Below, piece after piece: positions 1-5,325 of a stretch of 5,338 nt of DNA. The notes beneath the pieces are model-generated. The model was not told where the DNA came from. It did no database searches and worked only from the letters and a program-made list of their open reading frames with translations. This DNA comes from Deltaproteobacteria bacterium (GTDB lineage: Bacteria > Desulfobacterota > Desulfobacteria > Desulfobacterales > ETH-SRB1). The stretch lies in the NCBI GenBank assembly GCA_030611115.1, contig JAUWQK010000110.1, positions 1 through 5,338 of the forward strand, given 5' to 3'. The position numbers were made by a program, and so were the translations under genes. Each line of letters starts with the position of its first letter. Positions within the stretch are counted from its first letter, which is position 1.

Positions 1-126
1 TTTCTTTGGTTGGCGAGAAATTTATTATTGACTTTTCGCAAAGTTTCTATATCTTTGTCAAAAAGTCGTGGTTCTCAGATATTCAATTTTCTTGTTCTCA
101 TTCATACTTAGACTTCGGTTGCCAAT
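1..126. other. Gene-free left edge with a weak hairpin
   Basis: No reading frame with a start and ribosome binding site is visible here. The only structure seen is an interrupted inverted repeat: GACTTTT (30-36) pairs with AAAAGTC (61-67), and inside it CAAAG (39-43) pairs with CTTTG (53-57) around a 9-base loop. A 2x3 internal loop separates the two stems. It could be a transcript-end or leader structure of a neighbouring gene outside the window, but no T-run follows it, so a terminator call is not supported. TTGACT at 28-33 resembles a -35 box but has no well-spaced -10. Confidence 0.3.
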
Positions 127-366
127 GGGTGCAATACAAAAAAGTGACATAGAACAAAACGTGACTAAATCGGTGCCAAGAAGTGCCAATTTAACGATAA
201 ATATCGAACAGGGAATATTGAATATCGAAATATGGATGTTTTTTTAAAATTATTAAGTACCTTCCTTCGTAATTCGACATTCCTTGTTCGACATTCGACA
301 TTAAGCTAATTAGTGGCGTTCAACGATTACTTGATATAATTTATGTCATTTTTTTGTATTGCACCC
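127..366. repeat. Palindromic element with 25-bp inverted ends upstream of gpsA
   Basis: The left arm (127-151) begins GGGTGCAATAC and the right arm (342-366) ends GTATTGCACCC. The arms are reverse complements at 24 of 25 positions. With a 3-base bulge the pairing extends outward, GCCAA (121-125) to TTGGC (371-375). Nested inside is a second inverted repeat, 201-223 against 272-294, matching at 19 of 23 positions; two of the four mismatches would be G-U pairs in RNA. The inner arms are built of 7-bp units: GAACAGG, GAATATT, GAATATC and similar at 206-240, and TTCGACA-type units at 273-300. TGCCAA occurs three times on the left side (120, 174, 184). No transposase is encoded. The structure fits a non-autonomous miniature element or a large intergenic hairpin; which one is not decidable from one copy. 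Confidence 0.7.
332..340 (+). promoter_or_regulatory. Candidate extended -10 promoter for gpsA
   Basis: The sequence is TGATATAAT: a perfect TATAAT (335-340) preceded by TG at 332-333, the extended -10 arrangement. No good TTGACA box is seen 16-18 bases upstream, which extended -10 promoters can tolerate. Transcription would begin near 347, inside the right arm of the inverted-repeat element, and run into gpsA about 75-130 bases later. It is the best promoter candidate for the gpsA cluster. Confidence 0.4.
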
Positions 367-474
367 TGCTTTGGCTTCTTGTGTAAAAGGTCTTGAATGG
401 TTTAATTCGAGCGTTGCGAGATGATTGATATACTTCAGTCTATCCACCTAAATAATTATGGATATAATATCATG

Positions 475-1506
475 ATGAATAACAATATAAATATAGATTC
501 AACCAATATAGGTGTTGTGGGGGCAGGAAGCTGGGGTACAGCTATTGCAAATCATCTTGGCCTGAAAGGTTTTAAAGTTGATTTATGGGTATTTGAAAAG
601 GAAGTTAAAGACCAGATTGAAAAATATAGAGAAAACAAAATTTTTCTTCCGGGTTTTACTCTTTCTTCAAATATATTTCCATCAAATGATCTGTCCTCTG
701 TTGTCTCAGATAAAGGCTTGCTGATAATTGTTGTCCCGTCACATCTTATGAGGGAAATGGCTGGCAAAATTACAGGTTTAATCTCAAAGGATACAATTAT
801 AGTATCAGCCTCCAAGGGGATTGAAAACAAAACCCATTTAACAATGTCCGGCGTACTGAAAGAAGCTCTTCCTGAAATCTCAGACGACAAACTTGCAGTA
901 CTTTCAGGGCCCAGCTTTGCCAAAGAAGTCGCAAATAAGGTGCCGACTCTGGTCACTGTAGCCTCAAAAAACAAGAATGTTGCTGAATTTGTACAGCTTG
1001 TTTTTTCCACAGAGTTCTTCAGGGTTTATACTACCGATGATTTAATCGGCGTTGAATTAGGCGGTTCCGTAAAAAATGTTATCGCCATTGCTGCAGGAAT
1101 AATAGATGGACTTGATTTTGGATTAAATACAAGGGCAGCTCTAATAACAAGAGGACTCGCAGAGATGAGGCGACTTGGATTAAAGTTAGGCGCAAGCGCC
1201 CATACTTTTTCAGGGCTTGCAGGTATTGGTGATTTAATTTTAACCTGCACCGGAGATTTAAGCCGCAATTATACCGTGGGCAAAAAAATTGGGGAAGGAA
1301 ATAAGTTAAACGAAATCCTTTCTGAAATGCGCATGGTCGCAGAGGGAGTAAAAACAGCCAAGTCTATTTATAACTTGTCGAGAAAGATAGGTGTTGAAAT
1401 GCCTATCTGCCAGGAAATTTATCATATTCTTTATAACGATGTCTTACCTGAAGAGGCTGCACGCAGGTTGATGAGCCGCGATCTCAAACAGGAAATAGAT
1501 GAATAA
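475..1506 (+). CDS. gpsA: Glycerol-3-phosphate dehydrogenase [NAD(P)+]
   Basis: Cytoplasmic enzyme that reduces dihydroxyacetone phosphate to sn-glycerol-3-phosphate, the backbone for phospholipid synthesis. Residue numbers here count from the upstream ATG at 421, which gives 361 residues. The Rossmann dinucleotide motif GAGSWG is at 34-39, the family motif LSGPSFAKE at 161-169, and GGSVKN at 214-219 carries the expected catalytic lysine K218. The substrate-side block GLAGIGD...SRN lies at 265-283. Family members usually begin a few residues before the Rossmann strand, at about 330-340 residues in total. I therefore prefer the ATG at 475 (343 residues) over the ATG at 421; an ATG at 472 is equally possible. 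None of these has a strong Shine-Dalgarno. The 3' end overlaps the next gene by 8 bases, indicating translational coupling. The identification is very secure and the exact start is not. Confidence 0.96.
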   Translation: MNNNINIDSTNIGVVGAGSWGTAIANHLGLKGFKVDLWVFEKEVKDQIEKYRENKIFLPGFTLSSNIFPSNDLSSVVSDKGLLIIVVPSHLMREMAGKITGLISKDTIIVSASKGIENKTHLTMSGVLKEALPEISDDKLAVLSGPSFAKEVANKVPTLVTVASKNKNVAEFVQLVFSTEFFRVYTTDDLIGVELGGSVKNVIAIAAGIIDGLDFGLNTRAALITRGLAEMRRLGLKLGASAHTFSGLAGIGDLILTCTGDLSRNYTVGKKIGEGNKLNEILSEMRMVAEGVKTAKSIYNLSRKIGVEMPICQEIYHILYNDVLPEEAARRLMSRDLKQEIDE

Positions 1507-1801
1507 AGAAAAATATCCGCAATGTTTTGGTGTGATTGATTCTGTTTTCCCCAAAAAAGAGAACGAACTTAGAGTTAGTCCGAAATCCTGTATTCACTGT
1601 TCCCATAAAACAGAGTGCTTAAAATCAGCAATGCAGGGACCGGGTGGATTAAAAGTCAAAGATGAATTTATTGACAGGGCCTATGAGTCCAAAATGATAG
1701 GCTTTCTGGAAAGATGGTCCAAAAAGAAAGACATCAAGCGCAGGGTTAAGGAACAGGGGTCGGGGGTCAGGGATCAGGGATTAAGGGCAAGGAGAAAGTA
1801 A
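1499..1801 (+). CDS. Small four-cysteine protein of unknown function
   Basis: This 100-residue soluble protein starts at an ATG overlapping the gpsA stop, with AGGA at 1490-1493 as ribosome binding site. Its recognisable part is an N-terminal block, YPQCFGVID...SCIHCSHKTECLKSAM, with cysteines at 9, 31, 34 and 40. The C-x2-C-x5-C spacing plus a fourth upstream cysteine suggests a zinc site or possibly an iron-sulfur cluster; this is inference. I recall similar short proteins in Desulfobacterota but know of no established function. From about residue 82 the coding sequence is a degenerate 7-bp repeat (1742-1797), giving a basic, low-complexity tail (EQGSGVRDQGLRARRK) that is probably not part of the ancestral domain. 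It lies between gpsA and pgk, 3 bases before the latter, so it is very likely co-transcribed with both. Confidence 0.8.
   Translation: MNKEKYPQCFGVIDSVFPKKENELRVSPKSCIHCSHKTECLKSAMQGPGGLKVKDEFIDRAYESKMIGFLERWSKKKDIKRRVKEQGSGVRDQGLRARRK
1742..1797 (+). repeat. Degenerate 7-bp tandem repeat inside a gene end
   Basis: Eight consecutive heptads can be read: AGGGTTA, AGGAACA, GGGGTCG, GGGGTCA, GGGATCA, GGGATTA, AGGGCAA, GGAGAAA. The consensus is about GGGRTCA, and conservation is best in the middle copies. The array forms the last 19 codons of the four-cysteine protein gene, and its final units contain the AAGGAG that serves pgk. Confidence 0.75.
1789..1794 (+). promoter_or_regulatory. Shine-Dalgarno of pgk, within the heptad array
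   Basis: AAGGAG lies 10 bases before the pgk ATG at 1805. It is a full-strength anti-16S match at slightly long spacing, and it sits in the last two units of the heptad repeat while still inside the preceding coding sequence. Confidence 0.65.
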
Positions 1802-1804
1802 TTA

Positions 1805-2986
1805 ATGAGATCTATTAAAGATACGGCAATTTCAGGCAAGAAAGTTCTGATCAGGGTTGATTTTAACGTCCCAATGGATGAGCACCAGAATATTACTGAT
1901 GATACACGTATACGTGCCGTCCTGCCTACTTTGAAATATGCATTGGACCATAATGCTGTATTAATTATAGCCTCTCATTTAGGCAGGCCAAAAGGTAAGG
2001 TCGTGCCCGAATTCAGTCTTGCTCCTGTTGCCAAGCGCCTTGCCAGACTTCTTGAAGAAAGTGTCATAATGGCGACTAACTGTGTCGGCCCTGATGTAGA
2101 AAAAATTGTATCAAACATGAATACAGGCGACATTTTACTTCTTGAAAATCTGCGTTTCCACCCTGAAGAACAAAAAAATGATGATGGATTTGCAGAAGAA
2201 CTGGCTAAGCTATGTGATGTTTATGTTAATGATGCTTTTGCTGTATCTCACCGTTCCAATGCTTCTGTTGTAACAATAACTAAATATGCTCCTTTATCTG
2301 TTGCAGGTTTTTTACTTCAAAAGGAGCTTGATTACTTCAAAAAAGCCATGGCCGATCCAAAACGTCCCCTTGTTGCCATTATAGGTGGCTCAAAGGTATC
2401 AAGTAAGCTGGGGGCTTTGGAAAACATGCTTAAACATGTTGACAAGTTTATAATCGGTGGAGCTATGGCCAATACTTTTCTAAAAAGCACCGGCTGCAAT
2501 ATTGGCAAGTCAAAAATTGAAGAAAATCTTATTGATGTAGCTGGATCAATAATAAAAAAAGCAACAAAGAACGGAATAAAATTTTACCTCCCTGTTGATG
2601 CAAAAGTGGCCAGCCAATTCAATTCAAAAGCCGAGGTAAAGATTGTACCCATACAGGAGATACCTTCCGAGTGGATGGTGCTTGATATAGGGCCTGCAAC
2701 TTCTTTGCTTTATTCTGAAGTTCTGCAGGATGCAAAAACAATAATCTGGAATGGCCCAATGGGTGTTTTTGAAATGGATGCTTTCAGCAGGGGAACAATT
2801 GACATGGTAAACAGCGTGGCTGAATCTTATGCAATGACAATTGTCGGAGGCGGCGATACAGACGTCGCTGTACACAAGGCCGGCAAGAGTGATATGATAA
2901 CATATATATCAACAGGCGGAGGTGCTTTTCTAAGGCTGCTTGAAGGCAAGCCATTACCCGCCGTAGTCGCTCTCAATAATATTTAA
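1805..2986 (+). CDS. pgk: Phosphoglycerate kinase
   Basis: Cytoplasmic enzyme of glycolysis and gluconeogenesis that transfers phosphate between 1,3-bisphosphoglycerate/ADP and 3-phosphoglycerate/ATP. At 393 residues it is the normal full length. N-terminal substrate-domain motifs: RVDFNVP (17-23), R36, SHLGRPKG (57-64), [10 protein letters not shown] (113-122) and [10 protein letters not shown] (141-150), the last two carrying the substrate-binding R117, H149 and R150. C-terminal nucleotide-domain motifs: GGSKVSSKL (194-202), [11 protein letters not shown] (216-226), WNGPMGVFE (315-323), GGGDT (348-352) and [17 protein letters not shown] (369-385). The loop reads STGGGAF where many homologues have STGGGAS; this is minor. 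No residue I would call essential is missing. It is the third gene of the gpsA cluster; the usual partners gap and tpiA are not in the window. Confidence 0.98.
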   Translation: MRSIKDTAISGKKVLIRVDFNVPMDEHQNITDDTRIRAVLPTLKYALDHNAVLIIASHLGRPKGKVVPEFSLAPVAKRLARLLEESVIMATNCVGPDVEKIVSNMNTGDILLLENLRFHPEEQKNDDGFAEELAKLCDVYVNDAFAVSHRSNASVVTITKYAPLSVAGFLLQKELDYFKKAMADPKRPLVAIIGGSKVSSKLGALENMLKHVDKFIIGGAMANTFLKSTGCNIGKSKIEENLIDVAGSIIKKATKNGIKFYLPVDAKVASQFNSKAEVKIVPIQEIPSEWMVLDIGPATSLLYSEVLQDAKTIIWNGPMGVFEMDAFSRGTIDMVNSVAESYAMTIVGGGDTDVAVHKAGKSDMITYISTGGGAFLRLLEGKPLPAVVALNNI

Positions 2987-2994
2987 GGTGAATA

Positions 2995-3050
2995 GGCTGA
3001 AGGCTGAAGGCTGAAGGCTGAAGGCTGAAGGCTGAAGGCTGAAGGCTGAG
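2995..3050 (+). repeat. Tandem array of 7-bp unit GGCTGAA
   Basis: Seven perfect copies of GGCTGAA (2995-3043) are followed by one variant, GGCTGAG (3044-3050). A diverged unit, GGTGAAT, lies just upstream (2987-2993), offset by one base. The array starts eight bases after the pgk stop and ends 25 bases before the next ATG. It is not self-complementary, so it is not a terminator. Perfect identity between copies suggests recent expansion, and copy number may vary between strains. Confidence 0.97.
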
Positions 3051-3075
3051 TAGTTACAAATAATATATAAAATTT

Positions 3076-3795
3076 ATGCTCCTTAAACCTCCTACCGGCA
3101 AATATATAATTCTATTTCTTGCATCTGTATGTGTCTTTGCTTTGGCTGGATACATATACAGCGAACCTTTATTCAAATATATCACTAAATATTACCATCT
3201 TGTTACCGATAAAGAAAAAATTGAAGGGTTTATAACCTCCTATGGAAATGGAATAGGAGCGCCTGCGATTTTCATTATAGTTCAGGTCTTACAAGTTTTG
3301 TTCGCACCCGTTCCCGGTGAAGCAAGCGGCTTTATTGGAGGATATCTTTTCGGAGCAACCAGGGGGTTTATATATTCAAGCATTGGCCTTACTATAGGAT
3401 CATGGATAAATTTTTTAATCGGACGATTTTTAGGAGAACGTTATGTCAGGAAACTTATTCCAGCCAGGCAGCTAAAGAGGTTCGATACCATCATAAAACA
3501 TCAGGGAGTCATAGCTGTTTTTATTTTATTTATTTTCCCCGGCTTTCCCAAAGACTCTCTTTGCTTTTTCCTCGGATTCAGCGCTATTCCAATCAAGCTC
3601 TTCATGATATTATCTTCTATTGGACGTATGCCCGGAACATTTATGTTAAGCCTTCAAGGCTCACTGCTTATTGAACATAGCTATAAAATGTTTGCGCTTA
3701 TTCTTGTTATATGCATTGTATTAATATTTATAACTTTTCGTTATAAAGAAAATCTATATAGATGGATAGAAAAAATTAATGGGACTAAAGCGTAG
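3076..3795 (+). CDS. TVP38/TMEM64-family (VTT-domain) inner-membrane protein
   Basis: A 239-residue polytopic membrane protein. Hydrophobic segments are seen at about 9-28, 61-78, 84-118 (probably a re-entrant pair), 145-165, 170-192 and 203-221. The central block FAPVPGEASGFIGGYLFG...GSWINFLIGRFLG (76-120), followed by FPGFPKD (154-160) and SIGRMPGTFMLSLQGSLL (181-198), is characteristic of the SNARE-associated/VTT (DedA superfamily) fold. That superfamily is linked to membrane lipid homeostasis, with scramblase or transporter activity shown for some members; the substrate of this one is unknown. Many relatives have an arginine three positions before the first proline of PxFP, but here that position appears to be F152. 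The start is fixed on the upstream side by an in-frame TAA at 3061-3063. No Shine-Dalgarno is visible, so expression may be weak or the leader unstructured and AT-rich. Confidence 0.88.
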   Translation: MLLKPPTGKYIILFLASVCVFALAGYIYSEPLFKYITKYYHLVTDKEKIEGFITSYGNGIGAPAIFIIVQVLQVLFAPVPGEASGFIGGYLFGATRGFIYSSIGLTIGSWINFLIGRFLGERYVRKLIPARQLKRFDTIIKHQGVIAVFILFIFPGFPKDSLCFFLGFSAIPIKLFMILSSIGRMPGTFMLSLQGSLLIEHSYKMFALILVICIVLIFITFRYKENLYRWIEKINGTKA

Positions 3796-3798
3796 TTG

Positions 3799-3825
3799 TT
3801 GACGATTATTTAAAACAATGATAAT
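3799..3825 (+). promoter_or_regulatory. Weak candidate promoter for the 353-residue gene
   Basis: TTGACG (3799-3804) and GATAAT (3820-3825) each match five of six consensus positions, but the 15-base spacing is shorter than the optimum. Alternatively TTGTTG (3796-3801) gives 18 bases with a poorer -35. It is located between the membrane-protein stop and the next gene, where a separate promoter would make sense. Confidence 0.25.
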
Positions 3826-3838
3826 AAGACCTTGCTTG

Positions 3839-3859
3839 TCAGGAATCAGGGAAGGAGAA
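3839..3859 (+). repeat. Three-unit heptad repeat ending in the ribosome binding site
   Basis: TCAGGAA, TCAGGGA and AGGAGAA are consecutive 7-bp units related to the GGGATCA-type array before pgk. AAGGAG at 3852-3857, spanning the second and third units, lies 6 bases before the TTG start at 3864. It is an ideal Shine-Dalgarno and is what decides that start. Confidence 0.5.
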
Positions 3860-3863
3860 AAAA

Positions 3864-4925
3864 TTGGCATTCTGGACTGTAAGAGAAGCGCTCAGTCAGG
3901 CAAATAGATTAAGACGTTCGTATTACGAACTGTTGAGAGACGAGCTTGACCAATTTATGGTCGGTTATACCCTTATAGATTCCTATAAAAATTTTCTAAG
4001 TAAAAACATCCCTTACCCCTTTGTTGAAAAGCGTGAGCTTAAACCCCGTGCCCGCATTCCTGACCTGGAATATGAATGCCAGAATACTTTCCTGGTAATT
4101 TTTCTTGAAGATACAATTCCGGCTGCTCACAAGAAGTATATAAGGTTTTTCGATGTAAACAAGTCCACTAAGACTAATCTTCTTCGTTCTAAAACACTTC
4201 GACTTTCAGACGACTTTGACAGAAATCAGAAATACATAGACTCCGTTCATTTTTATGACTTTATCAGAATGCTTCTTCCAGTTGATTACGCCCTTCTTAT
4301 TCAAAGAACTCCGGGCATTAAGACAAGAAACCGCTACAATCTTTCTCATTTTCATGTAAAAATTGACTGGCCTATTGCAGATGCAGCCGAATCCCTGGCT
4401 CAAAGTCTTCGCTATATATCAAAAGATCTGTATGAAAAGGGAGATAAATACGCAGAAGATATACAAAAAAAGTTTTTCGAATATTATGGTCTTCATGTCA
4501 GTGCCGGCGGCAGAAGAACCGCTGCTATTGTAGCAGCCCAGTATCTGAAAAAAATTCCATGTATTAGCACCGTGTATGTAGGAAGCAGTGAATCAAGGGC
4601 TTTGATGCGGATTTCCGAAAGAGGAGTATCAAGGTCAGTTCTTATGAAGTTTACAGACGAAGAATTACACCAGATTTCAGAGGCAAACACCCTTACTCCA
4701 AACACTTTCAAGAAGAACTATATGGTTACACGTGAAGGGAATAAAGGCATTTTCATATTTCAGACAACCTATCTCTATACAAACCATTCAAGACCGCCCG
4801 ATGATGGCAAACTTCATGAACTTAATCCCGATCTGTACTGGCTGAGAGTCGGCGCTCAACATATAATTCCAAAACCGGGTGTCTGGAAATATCCTCCTCT
4901 TCCATTTAACATAATCTATACGTAA
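3864..4925 (+). CDS. Unrecognised 353-residue soluble protein
   Basis: I do not recognise this family. The start is TTG (MAFWTVREAL...), chosen because AAGGAG sits 6 bases upstream. There is no signal peptide and no membrane segment, so it is probably cytoplasmic. The N-terminal 45 residues look helical and charged (VREALSQANRLRRSYYELLRDELDQF). Visible features further on are a hydrophobic strand followed by acidic residues, TFLVIFLED (75-83), an LSHFHVKIDW block (160-169), a long helix-like stretch at 171-205, a small-residue stretch SAGGRRTAAIVAAQYL (213-228), and an aromatic- and proline-rich end (VWKYPPLPFNIIYT). No nucleotide-binding loop, metal-binding cluster or DNA-binding motif is evident. 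The codon use and AT content resemble the neighbours, and the frame is uninterrupted, so it looks like a genuine resident gene. It may be transcribed on its own or by read-through from the membrane-protein gene. Confidence 0.8.
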   Translation: MAFWTVREALSQANRLRRSYYELLRDELDQFMVGYTLIDSYKNFLSKNIPYPFVEKRELKPRARIPDLEYECQNTFLVIFLEDTIPAAHKKYIRFFDVNKSTKTNLLRSKTLRLSDDFDRNQKYIDSVHFYDFIRMLLPVDYALLIQRTPGIKTRNRYNLSHFHVKIDWPIADAAESLAQSLRYISKDLYEKGDKYAEDIQKKFFEYYGLHVSAGGRRTAAIVAAQYLKKIPCISTVYVGSSESRALMRISERGVSRSVLMKFTDEELHQISEANTLTPNTFKKNYMVTREGNKGIFIFQTTYLYTNHSRPPDDGKLHELNPDLYWLRVGAQHIIPKPGVWKYPPLPFNIIYT

Positions 4926-4929
4926 CCAA

Positions 4930-4964
4930 ATGATTGATGATTGTTGACTGTTGATTGTTGATTT
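4930..4964 (+). repeat. Five-unit heptad repeat (consensus WTGAYTG)
   Basis: The units are ATGATTG, ATGATTG, TTGACTG, TTGATTG and TTGATTT, beginning five bases after the stop of the 353-residue gene. It has the same 7-bp period as the other arrays but a different unit sequence. Confidence 0.8.
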
Positions 4965-4968
4965 GTGG

Positions 4969-5202
4969 AATCGCTTCGCTCTGTCTTTTTGTTATAAAAA
5001 TCACCTACCACGCCCATAGAACGTGGTTTAATGAAGACCCCTCGAAGGGGTCTAAAAGCATCGCAATTCCTGCAGATTACAATCCAATATTCAGAACACA
5101 GCCATCAAGCTAAAAGACTATGAACATCGAACATCGAACGTCCAACGTCGAATTTTGAATAAGGTATTCTGCCAATTTATAAACTGGCGGAGCGAAGCGA
5201 TT
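4969..5202. repeat. 13-bp perfect inverted repeat pair
   Basis: AATCGCTTCGCTC (4969-4981) and GAGCGAAGCGATT (5190-5202) are exact reverse complements about 208 bases apart. The right copy follows a near-palindrome, GCCAATTTATAAACTGGC (5171-5188), which has a single mismatched pair. The two copies may be dispersed copies of one short intergenic repeat inserted in opposite orientation, or the ends of a larger folded element. Confidence 0.6.
5007..5053. repeat. Two adjacent hairpins, IS200/IS605-end-like
   Basis: ACCACG (5007-5012) pairs with CGTGGT (5022-5027) around a 9-base loop. Seven bases later AGACCCCT (5035-5042) pairs perfectly with AGGGGTCT (5046-5053) around a 3-base loop. Neither is followed by a T-run on either strand, so a standard terminator is unlikely. 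Compact hairpins next to conserved single-stranded flanks resemble the ends of IS200/IS605-type elements or their non-autonomous derivatives; this is inference, as no transposase is present. Confidence 0.45.
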
Positions 5203-5247
5203 TCATCATTCGATGTTCAACGTTCGATGTTGGATGTTCGATGTTCA
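5121..5247. repeat. Large imperfect inverted repeat of GAACATC/GATGTTC heptads
   Basis: The left arm (5121-5160) contains GAACATC, GAACATC, GAACGTC, CAACGTC and GAATTTT. The right arm (5208-5247) contains GATGTTC, AACGTTC, GATGTTG, GATGTTC and GATGTTC. The arms are reverse complements at 33 of 40 positions, with the outer 15 bases perfect (5121-5135 / 5233-5247). The roughly 47-base interior holds the near-palindrome at 5171-5188 and GAGCGAAGCGATT. The architecture parallels the inner inverted repeat upstream of gpsA, and both share the decamer TGCCAATTTA (184-193 and 5170-5179). Confidence 0.85.
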
Positions 5248-5308
5248 AAAAAACGCTTTACTCTGCCGTTCAAAATTCTCGCCGGAACGGTCAAACCTTT
5301 TAGGGTCG

Positions 5309-5325
5309 CTCGGGCGGAGCCCGAG
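5309..5325. repeat. GC-rich hairpin at right edge
   Basis: CTCGGGC (5309-5315) and GCCCGAG (5319-5325) form a perfect 7-bp stem with loop GGA. An outer pairing, AAACCT (5293-5298) with AGGTTT (5324-5329), competes with the last two base pairs. The stem is followed by GTTTAATTAAAAA; on the minus strand it reads ATTAAACC then the hairpin, the same order as at 5007-5030. A smaller stem, CCGTTC/GAACGG (5266-5271 / 5285-5290), lies just upstream. It could be a minus-strand element end or a regulatory hairpin; there is no convincing terminator T-run. Confidence 0.5.

Noticed and set aside
125..247. A 40-codon open frame (MGAIQKSDIEQ...NIEQGILNIEIWMFF) on the plus strand
   Set aside because: It has no Shine-Dalgarno, starts at the edge of the inverted-repeat arm, and its NIEQGILNIE stretch is simply the translation of the heptad repeat.
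463..468. TATAAT just before the ATG at 472
   Set aside because: It is too close to the start for a leadered mRNA, has no -35 partner, and lies in very AT-rich sequence; the extended -10 at 332-340 is better.
552..1268. Minus-strand open frames opposite gpsA
   Set aside because: They are antisense shadows of a strongly conserved enzyme gene and show no family motifs.
2995..3050. GGCTGAA array as a CRISPR or terminator
   Set aside because: The units are contiguous with no spacers, and the sequence is not self-complementary.
3402..3674. A 90-codon plus-strand frame inside the membrane-protein gene
   Set aside because: It lies fully within the VTT-domain gene in another frame and has no recognisable motif; the hydrophobic frame is clearly the real one.
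5035..5053. Perfect 8-bp hairpin as intrinsic terminator of the 353-residue gene
   Set aside because: It lies about 110 bases downstream and no T-run follows it on either strand.
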